Part shown: positions 40,601-48,704 of the stretch, piece after piece | Position numbering within the stretch: position 1 is the first letter of the stretch | How the letters are laid out: each line of letters begins with the position of its first letter | Assembly (NCBI RefSeq): GCF_003011965.1 | Contig: NZ_PXWG01000036.1 | Coordinates: 1 to 55,621 of the forward strand | Direction: 5' to 3' | Source of the DNA: Streptosporangium nondiastaticum | Lineage (GTDB): Bacteria; Actinomycetota; Actinomycetes; Streptomycetales; Streptomycetaceae | DNA length: 55,621 nt | The notes under the pieces: model-generated | Told to the model about the DNA's origin: nothing | What the model saw: the letters and a program-made list of their open reading frames with translations, nothing else | Database searches by the model: none | Position numbers and translations under genes: made by a program

Positions 40601-41968
40601 GTGCGCCCTGCCACGCCCGCTCTGCTCGCCGTCGCCGCCCTCGCGGCGGCCTCCCTCACCGCCTGCGGGGAGGGCTCCGGCGGCGGCGATCCGGACACCG
40701 TCCGGATCGCCTACCAGCGCAACACCGACAACAAGAACCGGATCGTGGACGACTACCTGGCCGGGATCAAGAGACAGTTCGAGCGCGCCCACGAGGGCAA
40801 GAAGCTGGAACTGGTGCCCATCCAGGCCGCCCAGGCGGACTACTTCGCCAAGCTGCAGCAGATGATGCGGTCGCCGAAGACCGCGCCGGACGTCGTCCGC
40901 GAGGACACCTTCCTCATCAAGTCCGACATCAAGGCGGGCTACCTGCGCCCGCTGGACGACAAGCTGGCGGGCTGGAAGGACTGGGCGCGGTTCGTGCCGG
41001 CCGCGAAGGCGTCGGCGCAGGGCCAGGATGGAAAAACGTACGGGGTGCCGGACGGCACCGACACCCGCGCCCTGTGGTTCAACAAGGAGATCTTCGCGCG
41101 GGCCGGGCTGCCCGCCGACTGGCACCCGCGCACCTGGAACGACGTCCTGGACGCCGCGCGCACGGTGGCGAAGAAGGTCCCCGGCGTCACGCCGCTCAAC
41201 GTCTACACCGGAAAGGCGGCGGGCGAGGCCGCGGCCATGCAGGGCTTCGAGATGCTGCTGTACGGCACGGGCAAGGACCCGTTGTACGACCCGGCGGCCC
41301 GCAAGTGGGTGACGTCGAGCCGGGGTTTCCGCGACGCGCTGGAGTTCGTGCGGACCGTCTACGCGGAGAAGCTCGGCCCGGACCCGGCGGACGCCCTCGC
41401 GCCCAACGTGGACGGCCGCGTCGCCACGGACTGGCTGCCGTCCGGCAAGCTCGCGATCGACCTCGACGGCTCCTGGATGGGCAAGTACTGGCAGCCGGCG
41501 GGCACGAGGCCCTGGCCGCGGTGGACGTCGGTGATGGGCCGGGTGCCCTTCCCCACGCAGAACGGCGCGGCGCCCGGGGCGGTCAGCATGTCCGGCGGCT
41601 GGGCGTGGGCGGTGAGCGCCAGGTCCGCCAAGGCCGACCTGGCGTGGCAGGCGATCGAGACGCTGCAGACGACGGAGAACGCCACCACGTGGACGGTGAG
41701 CGACGGGCAGATCGCCGTACGGGACGACGTCGCCGCCTCGCACAAGTACTTGTCGTCGATGCCCGGCGTCGACTTCTTCACCGGGCTCGTCCCGTACACG
41801 CACTACCGGCCGGCGCTGCCGCTCTACCCGCAGGTCTCCAGCGCCATCAGGGACGCGATGGAGGCGGTGACGACGGGTGACGCGACCGTGGTGCGGGCGG
41901 CGAAGCGCTACGACGAGGAGCTGAAGTCCGTGGCCGGGGCGCCGGGTGTGACGGCGCGGGAGCGGTGA
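40601..41968 (+). CDS. Sugar ABC transporter substrate-binding lipoprotein
   Basis: A 455-residue extracellular solute-binding protein (family 1, CUT1). A signal peptide ends in the lipobox LTAC (Cys22). The domain begins with PDTVRIAYQRNTDN and includes the conserved GVPDGTDTRALWFNKEIFARAGLP and a GSWMGKYWQPAG ligand-cleft segment, and SMSGGWAWAVSARSAKADLAWQAIE. GTG follows AGGAGG by 7 nt. It overlaps the MalF-type permease start by 4 nt, so they are coupled. Sugar not predictable; the MalG partner is missing downstream. Confidence 0.93.
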   Translation: MRPATPALLAVAALAAASLTACGEGSGGGDPDTVRIAYQRNTDNKNRIVDDYLAGIKRQFERAHEGKKLELVPIQAAQADYFAKLQQMMRSPKTAPDVVREDTFLIKSDIKAGYLRPLDDKLAGWKDWARFVPAAKASAQGQDGKTYGVPDGTDTRALWFNKEIFARAGLPADWHPRTWNDVLDAARTVAKKVPGVTPLNVYTGKAAGEAAAMQGFEMLLYGTGKDPLYDPAARKWVTSSRGFRDALEFVRTVYAEKLGPDPADALAPNVDGRVATDWLPSGKLAIDLDGSWMGKYWQPAGTRPWPRWTSVMGRVPFPTQNGAAPGAVSMSGGWAWAVSARSAKADLAWQAIETLQTTENATTWTVSDGQIAVRDDVAASHKYLSSMPGVDFFTGLVPYTHYRPALPLYPQVSSAIRDAMEAVTTGDATVVRAAKRYDEELKSVAGAPGVTARER

Positions 41969-42864
41969 CGGTGGCCGGCCGGCACGCGGCCCCGCGCCGG
42001 CGCCGGTACCGGGGCCCGGCCGTGCGCCTGCTGCCCCTCGCGCCCGCGACCGCCCTCCTGCTGCTCTTCCTCGCGGGACCGGTCGCGTACTGCGTGGCCA
42101 TCGCCTTCACCGACACCCGGCTGACCGGCCAGGCGTCCGCTTCCTTCGTCGGCTTCGCCAACTTCCGCCACGCCTTCGGCGACGACGGCTTCCGCAACGC
42201 GGTGGTGCTGACGCTCGTCTTCACCGTGCTGTCGTCGCTCGTCGGCCAGAACAGCCTCGGCCTGGCCCTCGCCGGCCTCATGCGGCGCGCCTCACGGCCG
42301 GTGCGGACGCTCACGGGCGCCGTCGTGATCGCCGCGTGGGTGCTGCCGGAGATCGTGGCCGGCTTCCTGCTCTACACGTTCTTCAACCGGCGCGGCACGC
42401 TGAACGCCGTCCTGGAGTGGCTCCACCTGCCCGACCAGAACTGGCTGTTCGGGTTGCCGATTCTGGCCGTCTCCTTCGCCAACGTGTGGCGCGGCACGGC
42501 CTTCTCCATGCTCGTCTACTCCGCGGCGCTCGCCGGGATCCCGCAGGAGATCCGGGAGGCGGCGGAGGTGGACGGCGCGAGCGGGCCGCGCCGCCTGTGG
42601 CACGTCACCCTGCCCATGATCCGCCGCTCGATCGCCACCAACCTCATGCTCAACACCCTGCAGACGCTGTCGGTGTTCGGCCTGATCTGGGCGATGACGC
42701 GCGGCGGACCGGGAGACCGGAGCACGACGCTCCCCGTGTTCATGTACGACCAGGCGTTCCAGAAGTCGCTGATCGGCTACGGGACGGCCGTCGCGCTGCT
42801 CCTGCTGCTGGTGGGGGCGTTGTTCTCGGTGGTGTACCTGAGGCTGATGCGGGAGGAGGTGTGA
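41965..42864 (+). CDS. Carbohydrate ABC transporter permease, MalF type
   Basis: A 299-residue permease with six predicted helices starting near residue 22. The EAA loop is EIREAAEVDGASGPRRLWHVTLPMI. It follows the binding-protein gene with a GTGA overlap. In the usual CUT1 operon a MalG-type gene would come next, but the next gene is a convergent lipoprotein. A weak ATPase link is assumed through a shared MsiK-type protein encoded elsewhere. Confidence 0.94.
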   Translation: MTVAGRHAAPRRRRYRGPAVRLLPLAPATALLLLFLAGPVAYCVAIAFTDTRLTGQASASFVGFANFRHAFGDDGFRNAVVLTLVFTVLSSLVGQNSLGLALAGLMRRASRPVRTLTGAVVIAAWVLPEIVAGFLLYTFFNRRGTLNAVLEWLHLPDQNWLFGLPILAVSFANVWRGTAFSMLVYSAALAGIPQEIREAAEVDGASGPRRLWHVTLPMIRRSIATNLMLNTLQTLSVFGLIWAMTRGGPGDRSTTLPVFMYDQAFQKSLIGYGTAVALLLLLVGALFSVVYLRLMREEV

Positions 42865-42897
42865 GGACGTCCCTTCCTCCCGCACCGGCGGCCCGGC

Positions 42898-43671
42898 TCA
42901 GCCGAGCTTCTTGACCTGCGCGTCGACGACGGCCTTCGGCTGCTCGGCTTGGCCCGCGAGGCTCAGGGCGTAGAACGTGGCGACCGTGGCGCCCTTGCGG
43001 ACGGCGACCAGGTGGGTCGTGCCGGCCTTGCCGTCCAGATCCATGGCGAGCGTGAACGCGACCGCCTCGTCACCCGCGGTGAGGTCGGCGGGCGCGACCT
43101 TCGTGAACTTCGTCTTGTCGGAGCCGGAGACGAGGGTGAAGCCGCCCGCGCAGTCCGCACCGGACTTCTTCAGCGCCGCGATCACCTCGCCGGCGGCCTT
43201 GTCGTCACCGTACGAGCCCAGGGTGTCGGAGGTGAGGGTGCCGCTCAGGGCGCCGAGGCCCGCCTTCATCTTGTCCTCGTCGGAAGCGCCCGGGGCCGCG
43301 GACGGCGCCGGCGGGAGGACCTTGCGGATGACGGTCGCGGCGGGCGTGCCGCCGGAGCGCAGGCTCATGGCGTCCACCAGCGGCTTGCACTCGGCCTTGT
43401 CGGCGCTGACGCCCTTGGCCGTGGCCAGGTCGGCCGGAGTGGCCTCGGTGACCTTGCGGCCGGGGACGTCGGCGTCGGTCAGCACGAGCTTCTCCAGCTC
43501 GGCCTGGGAAGCGCCCTTCCCGGCGGGGGCGGCCGGGGCGCTCGACGACGCCTTGCCCTTGGGCTCGTCCTTCGCCTCGGACTTGCCCGAGCCGCCGCAG
43601 GCGCTCATGAGCAGAGCGAGGGAGACCGCGGAGGCGGCGACGGCGGTACGGCGGACGGTGGTGCGGCGCAT
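42898..43671 (-). CDS. Lipoprotein of unknown function
   Basis: A 257-residue lipoprotein. The signal peptide ends with LLMSAC (Cys25), followed by a Ser/Ala/Lys/Pro linker to about residue 55 and a soluble domain with two central Cys (AECKPLVDAM and ADCAGGFTLV, probably a disulphide) and a C-terminal THLVAVRKGATVATFYALSL. The organisation recalls mycobacterial LppX/sensor-domain lipoproteins but I cannot name the family. ATG 43671 is chosen because GAGGAAAG is about 7 nt upstream; the longer frame adds 13 residues that spoil the signal peptide. Convergent with the MalF gene. Confidence 0.83.
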   Translation of the reverse strand: MRRTTVRRTAVAASAVSLALLMSACGGSGKSEAKDEPKGKASSSAPAAPAGKGASQAELEKLVLTDADVPGRKVTEATPADLATAKGVSADKAECKPLVDAMSLRSGGTPAATVIRKVLPPAPSAAPGASDEDKMKAGLGALSGTLTSDTLGSYGDDKAAGEVIAALKKSGADCAGGFTLVSGSDKTKFTKVAPADLTAGDEAVAFTLAMDLDGKAGTTHLVAVRKGATVATFYALSLAGQAEQPKAVVDAQVKKLG

Positions 43672-43820
43672 GGGTGGCTTTCCTCTGACTGGATCGACAA
43701 GCGACCCCACATATAGTCATGCGCAAGTAAAAAGTTCAATGTCTTTCCCGTCGTCGGACGCCCGGCGCGCATTACGATCACATCTCGAACGCATGATCGA
43801 CTACGGCTGGGGTTCCGGAG

Positions 43821-44267
43821 ATGGAAGGCACGTACCGCGTACGCAACGAAGGCAGCGGTCTGCTGCTGGAGGTCGAGGGCGGCCGCAAGGGCAGCGGCGC
43901 CAACGTCCAGCAGGGCGCGGAGGACGGCAGCGAGGCCCAGCTGTGGCACGTGAGCCCGGTCCACGAGGGCAGCGGCCTGCACCACTTCGTGAACGCCGCC
44001 AGCGGCAAGCGGCTCGACGTCGCCAACGCCAGCACCGAGAACGGCGCGAACGTCCAGCAGTGGAAGGCCAACAACTTCGGCGCCCAGGAGTGGCTCATCG
44101 AGCAGCACCTGGACGCCCCGGGCACCGTCACCCTCGTCGCCCACATCAGCGGCCTCGTGCTGGAGGTCGCCGGCGGGTCGAAGGAGCCCGGGGGCAACGT
44201 CCAGCAGGGCGAGGACACGGACGCCCCCGGGCAGTGGTGGCGGCTGGAGCCCGTTACCGGCGCCTAG
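43821..44267 (+). CDS. RICIN (beta-trefoil lectin) domain protein, no signal peptide
   Basis: A 148-residue protein that is a single beta-trefoil. Three repeats are visible, each with the Q-x-W type core: LLLEVEGGRKGSGANVQQG-x(9)-QLWHV, RLDVANASTENGANVQQW-x(8)-QEWLI and LVLEVAGGSKEPGGNVQQG-x(9)-QWWRL. Such domains bind sugars, but here the protein starts directly without a signal peptide, so it would be intracellular. GGAG touches the ATG. The last 4 nt overlap the end of the convergent peptide synthetase gene, so the two stop codons interlock. Confidence 0.86.
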   Translation: MEGTYRVRNEGSGLLLEVEGGRKGSGANVQQGAEDGSEAQLWHVSPVHEGSGLHHFVNAASGKRLDVANASTENGANVQQWKANNFGAQEWLIEQHLDAPGTVTLVAHISGLVLEVAGGSKEPGGNVQQGEDTDAPGQWWRLEPVTGA

Positions 44268-47200
44268 CCGGCGGTCAGCTCGGCCGCGGGGTTCCCCCGC
44301 CAGTGCGTCCGGGCCGGCACGTGCTCGCCCTTCATCAGGAAGGAGTCGGCGTCGATGCGGGCGCCGTCGTCGATGACGACGCCGTAGTGCACGAACGCGC
44401 CGGTGCCGATGGTGCAGCCGTTGCCGATGGCGATGCGGCGGGACTTGAAGACGCCGTCCTCCAGGGAGTGGGCCTGGAGGGTGCTGCCGACGTTGAGGGC
44501 GCAGCCGTCGCCGACCCGGGTGAGGGTGCGTTCGATGATGCCGCAGCCGTCGTCGAAGACCCGGCGGCCCATGCGGACGCCGAGGAGCCGCCAGAGGAGC
44601 GGCTTGAACGGGGTGCCGTTGAGGACGGCGTGGTACGCGGTGGGGGGCACCTTCCAGTACCGCTCGTGTCTCCAGAACGCCCTGTCGTAGATGGAGCAGA
44701 AGCGGGGCCGCAAGCCGTGCGGGCCCACGACCGCCCGCTCGACCAGCGCGAACCAGCCGACGGTGAAGACGAGCCCGGCCACGACGGAGCAGGCGGTCTC
44801 CAGCCAGTGCAGCGCGGCGTCGTCCCCCAGGGGGAGCATGGCGATCAGCACCAGGCCGAAGACATACAGGCACCGGACGGTCAGGAACAGGACGGCAGTG
44901 ACCGCGTTGTGCCGGTTCTTGGCCGCGAGCCGGCGCCGCCGCTCGCTCCCCGTGGCCGGGGCATCGACGTCCTGGTCGCGCTCGACCGAGCGGGGGATCT
45001 CGAAGGGCGGCGAGCCGAGCAGGCCGGTGGCCTCCCTGAGCGGGCCGCTGACCGGGATCATGGCCTTGGTCGCCAGCAGGCAGTCGTCGCCGGTCCGGCC
45101 CCCGGCCGGGTAGGCGACGTCGTTGCCCAGGAAGTTGCGCCGGCCGATCGTGGCCGGGAGGGTGCGGAAGGACGTGCTGGAGAACTCGGCGTTCATCAGG
45201 GACAGCCCGTCCGAGACCATGGTCCCGGTGCCGATGCGGCTGAGCGTGGGGACCTCGTGCTTGAGGGTCATGCCGAAGTTGGACCCGGTCTGCTCGACCG
45301 GCCTCAGGCGGTAGCCGAGGGCGCGCAGGTAGTGCACGACGGCCGAGGTGTCGCCGAACAGCGCGTTGCAGAAGGTGATGTTGCTGAGCCGGGCGGTGGC
45401 GCGCTGCAGCGCGAACTGCACTCCGTACAGCGGGTGGACCGCGCCCGGCCGCACGAGGCGGCACAGCACCCGCGACAGGGAGGCGATCAGGACCGGACCG
45501 GCGACGGCGAGGCCGAACACCATGGCCGCCGAGATCTGCAGGCCGTTGGCGTAGTACGCCCAGGTGTCCGGGCCGGCCGTCCCCGTGACCGTACGGGCCA
45601 GCAGGGAGGGCCGGGACTCCAGCAGCGCGGCGACGGCCACGTCGGCCGCTCCGACGGTGGCCACCGCGATCAGCAGCCGGAAGGCGCTGTGGCAGGCGCG
45701 GCGCAGGGTGCCGCAGCGGGCCGGCGGGACCGTGAGGTACTGACAGTCCGCCGGTGCGGGGACGGCCGGTGAGCCGTGCCAGCACTGCCCGGCCGGCACG
45801 GACTGGCCGGTGTGCAGCGAGGAGGCGTGCCCGAGCTGGGCGCCGTCGCCGAGGCGCGTGCCGGTGTCGAGGACGCTGTGCTCGCCGACGAAGGCGCGGT
45901 CGCCGATGGTGACGGGGCCGGTCTCGACGGCCCCGTCGCGGGCCCGGTAGCCGTTGAGGTAGGTGTCCTTGCGGATCACGCTGTCGGCGCCGATGGCCAG
46001 CAGGTCGGTGCACACCGGCACATGGGTGGTCAGGATCAGGGCGCGGGGGCCGACCTCGGCGCCCAGCGCCCGCAGGTACAGCGGGTACAGCGGCGTGCCG
46101 ACGCACATCCGGACGAGCGGGTTGGCGACGACCAGGGTCTTGACGCACCAGAAGCGGACGTAGGCCGTGCTCCACAGCGGGACGCGCCGTTCCGTCCAGC
46201 GGCCGATCAGGGCCCACTTCGCGGCGATCGGCACCAGCGTCATGCCGCCCAGCACGGCGGCGGCGAAGGCGACCGCGCGCCCGTAGACGGCTTCCCAGCC
46301 GCTCGCCTCCATCACCCAGGTGGTGCCGGCGTCCAGCGCCACCGACCCGAGGCTCACGTACACCAGGAACACCAGGAGCTGCATCGCCGCGCACAGCACG
46401 TACCGGGGAGCGCTCACCGCCGGTGCCGGGCGCTGTCCGGGTACGCGATCCCGGGCGCGGTCCGGCGCGGCGGCCGGCGCCGCCCGGTCCAGGACCGCGG
46501 CGAGGTCGCGGACGGTGGGATGCAGGTAGACGTCCTTCATCGACACGCCGGGCAGGTCCGGGCGTTCGCGGACGGCCGCGTTGAAGTGCGCCATGAGCAG
46601 CGAGTTGGCGCCGAGCTCGTCGAAGAAGTGGCTGTCCACGGAGACCCGTTCGACCTGCAGGACGTCCGCCAGCAGTCCGGCCAGCACCCGTTCGGTGCCG
46701 GTCTCCGGAGGCGCGTGGGCGCGCTGCGCGGCGAGCCGGCGCGGGCCGCTCGGCGCGGGCAGGCGGCTGCGGTCCGCCTTGCCGCTGGGCAGCACCGGTA
46801 TCGACGCGACGGGTTCGAGATAGGCGGGGACCATGTACGCGGGCAGCCGCTCGCGCAACTGCGCGACGACGCTGCCGGGGTCCACGCCGGCGCCCTCGCG
46901 GGTCGTGTAGAACGCGCACAGCTCCACGGCGCCCGGGGCGGGCTCGTACCGGGTGACCACGGCCTGGGCGATGCCGGGGACGCGGAGCAGGACGGATTCG
47001 ATTTCGGCCGGCTCCACGCGGTAGCCGCGGATCTTGACCTGGGTGTCGATGCGGCCGTGGTGCTCGATCTCGCCCCGGGGGTTGACCCTGCCCAGGTCCC
47101 CGGTGCGGTAGATGCGGCCGGACGGGTTGCCGGGGACGCCGAGGAAGTCCGGGACGAAGGCGCGCTCGGTCAGGTCCGGCCTGTTGAGGTAGCCGTCGGC

Positions 47201-48406
47201 GAGCCCCATGCCGGCGATGCCGATCTCGCCCATCGCGCCCTGCGGCAGGGCCGCGTCCTCCCGGGGATCGAGCAGGACCACCGCGTACGTGGGCAGCGGG
47301 ACGCCGATCGTCACCGGGCGGTCCGGGTCCAGCAGGGTCCAGGTCGCGGTGACGGTCGCCTCGGTCGGGCCGTAGACGTTGAGGAACCGCCGGCCCGGCC
47401 GGGCCCAGCGGCTGATCAGGTCCTGCGGGCACGACTCCCCGGACACCAGCAGGAACCGCAGCCCGGAGCGCTCCTCGTCCAGCGTGGCCAGCAGCGTGGG
47501 AACGCAGCACAGCGCGGTGACCCGCCGCTCCCGCAGGAACGCGTCCAGCTCCGCCCCGAGCAGTCCCGGCCCGGCCGGCCGGGGCACCAGCGTCGCGCCG
47601 GCCATCCACGGCACCCACGTCTCCTCCACGGAGAAGTCGAAGGCGAGCGTCATGCCCTGGTAGACCCGGTCCTCGCCGGTGATGCCGTAGACCTCGGCCG
47701 CCACGCGGACGAAGTTGCAGATCGCCGGGTGCCCGACGGCCACGCCCTTCGGGCGGCCGGTGGTGCCCGAGGTGTAGATGACGTAGCAGAGGTCGTCAGC
47801 CTCCTGAGCCTCCTGCCCGGCGGCGAGGGGGCCCGGGCGCCGGCGCGGCTGCGCCGCCACCTCCGCGCGCACCCGGTCCACGTACAACAGATCGGCTCCG
47901 GCGGCGAGATGCTCCGCGCGGCCGGCGAGGCGGGAGAGCGACAGGACCGTCCGCACGGAGGCGTCGGAGACGATGTACGACAAGCGGTCCGCGGGGAAGC
48001 CGGCGTCCAGCGGCACGTACACGGCGTGCGCCTTCAGCGCGGCCAGCATGCCGGTGTAGGCGTCCACCGCGTCGTCGAGGAGGAGTCCGATCCGGTCGCC
48101 GGGCCGGGTGCCCCGCGCCAGCAGGAAACGCGCGAGCTGATTGGCCCTGTCGTCGAGCTCCGCGTAGGTCAGCGTGACGTCGCCGGCGTCCACCGCGAGC
48201 CGGTCCCGGTGCCCCTCAGCCCGCAGCCGGTCGCACCGCTCCTCGAACAGGCACTCCAGCCGCTCGCCGTCCCGCCACCGGGCCGACCCGTCGTCCCCGG
48301 CGCACGTCAGCACCCCGTCCGCCCGGCTCGCCGACCGCGGCACCGCGCCCCACGGCGGATCCCGCCGGGGCGCCTCTCCGTCTCTCCGCTCGTCGTACGC
48401 CATCAT
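44264..48406 (-). CDS. Pls/PosA-type non-ribosomal peptide synthetase (A-PCP-transmembrane-hexapeptide)
   Basis: A 1380-residue protein. An adenylation domain (about 50-550) has YVIYTSGTTGRPKGVAVG, AFDFSVEETWVPWMAGATL, NVYGPTEATV, YRTGDLG and K543 (PSGKADR). A carrier domain follows with the phosphopantetheine Ser602 in ELGANSLLMAHF. From about residue 675 there are membrane helices alternating with three left-handed beta-helix (hexapeptide) segments, as in the poly-epsilon-lysine synthetase Pls. No condensation or thioesterase domain is visible. By eye the specificity residues are D-F-E-C-L-S-V-V-T, where acidic Glu suits a basic amino acid, an inference. Two adjacent ATG codons start it, with no Shine-Dalgarno. 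Confidence 0.88.
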   Translation of the reverse strand: MMAYDERRDGEAPRRDPPWGAVPRSASRADGVLTCAGDDGSARWRDGERLECLFEERCDRLRAEGHRDRLAVDAGDVTLTYAELDDRANQLARFLLARGTRPGDRIGLLLDDAVDAYTGMLAALKAHAVYVPLDAGFPADRLSYIVSDASVRTVLSLSRLAGRAEHLAAGADLLYVDRVRAEVAAQPRRRPGPLAAGQEAQEADDLCYVIYTSGTTGRPKGVAVGHPAICNFVRVAAEVYGITGEDRVYQGMTLAFDFSVEETWVPWMAGATLVPRPAGPGLLGAELDAFLRERRVTALCCVPTLLATLDEERSGLRFLLVSGESCPQDLISRWARPGRRFLNVYGPTEATVTATWTLLDPDRPVTIGVPLPTYAVVLLDPREDAALPQGAMGEIGIAGMGLADGYLNRPDLTERAFVPDFLGVPGNPSGRIYRTGDLGRVNPRGEIEHHGRIDTQVKIRGYRVEPAEIESVLLRVPGIAQAVVTRYEPAPGAVELCAFYTTREGAGVDPGSVVAQLRERLPAYMVPAYLEPVASIPVLPSGKADRSRLPAPSGPRRLAAQRAHAPPETGTERVLAGLLADVLQVERVSVDSHFFDELGANSLLMAHFNAAVRERPDLPGVSMKDVYLHPTVRDLAAVLDRAAPAAAPDRARDRVPGQRPAPAVSAPRYVLCAAMQLLVFLVYVSLGSVALDAGTTWVMEASGWEAVYGRAVAFAAAVLGGMTLVPIAAKWALIGRWTERRVPLWSTAYVRFWCVKTLVVANPLVRMCVGTPLYPLYLRALGAEVGPRALILTTHVPVCTDLLAIGADSVIRKDTYLNGYRARDGAVETGPVTIGDRAFVGEHSVLDTGTRLGDGAQLGHASSLHTGQSVPAGQCWHGSPAVPAPADCQYLTVPPARCGTLRRACHSAFRLLIAVATVGAADVAVAALLESRPSLLARTVTGTAGPDTWAYYANGLQISAAMVFGLAVAGPVLIASLSRVLCRLVRPGAVHPLYGVQFALQRATARLSNITFCNALFGDTSAVVHYLRALGYRLRPVEQTGSNFGMTLKHEVPTLSRIGTGTMVSDGLSLMNAEFSSTSFRTLPATIGRRNFLGNDVAYPAGGRTGDDCLLATKAMIPVSGPLREATGLLGSPPFEIPRSVERDQDVDAPATGSERRRRLAAKNRHNAVTAVLFLTVRCLYVFGLVLIAMLPLGDDAALHWLETACSVVAGLVFTVGWFALVERAVVGPHGLRPRFCSIYDRAFWRHERYWKVPPTAYHAVLNGTPFKPLLWRLLGVRMGRRVFDDGCGIIERTLTRVGDGCALNVGSTLQAHSLEDGVFKSRRIAIGNGCTIGTGAFVHYGVVIDDGARIDADSFLMKGEHVPARTHWRGNPAAELTAG

Positions 48407-48704
48407 GACATTCAGGGAAATATTGGGCCTTTGAAGGCCCCTACATTTTACCGGAGGGGGGCCCGCGCAGTGCTACTCGATTGCCTACGCCGCACTGCGG
48501 ACGCCCCCTGCGGACAGTGCTCCCCGCCCGGGCCCGGAGACGGCCACCGCGCGGTACGCCGGGTGTACGACTCCGCGCTCCGTGAGGGCGCGCAGTGCAT
48601 CCAGGGGGCGCGCGGGTGCGTGGGGCGTACCGGGTGCTGGACGAGGATCCGTGCGAGGCGGACGCTGCCGTTCGACGGCGCGTCCTTCGTGCCCAGGGGG
48701 ATAT
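48407..48704. promoter_or_regulatory. Divergent region between the peptide synthetase and STAND genes
   Basis: 298 nt without a convincing gene. Near the synthetase start is a perfect inverted repeat GGGCCTT-TG-AAGGCCC (48425-48440), 18 nt before its ATG, next to an AT-rich segment (TACATTTTAC at 48441-48450) likely to hold the promoter. The other end carries AGGGGG before the GTG of the STAND gene. The middle has nothing I can name. Confidence 0.4.

Noticed and set aside
48425..48440. GGGCCTT/AAGGCCC inverted repeat read as a terminator
   Set aside because: It is 18 nt upstream of the synthetase ATG, so a promoter- or leader-associated element is more likely; not called as a terminator.
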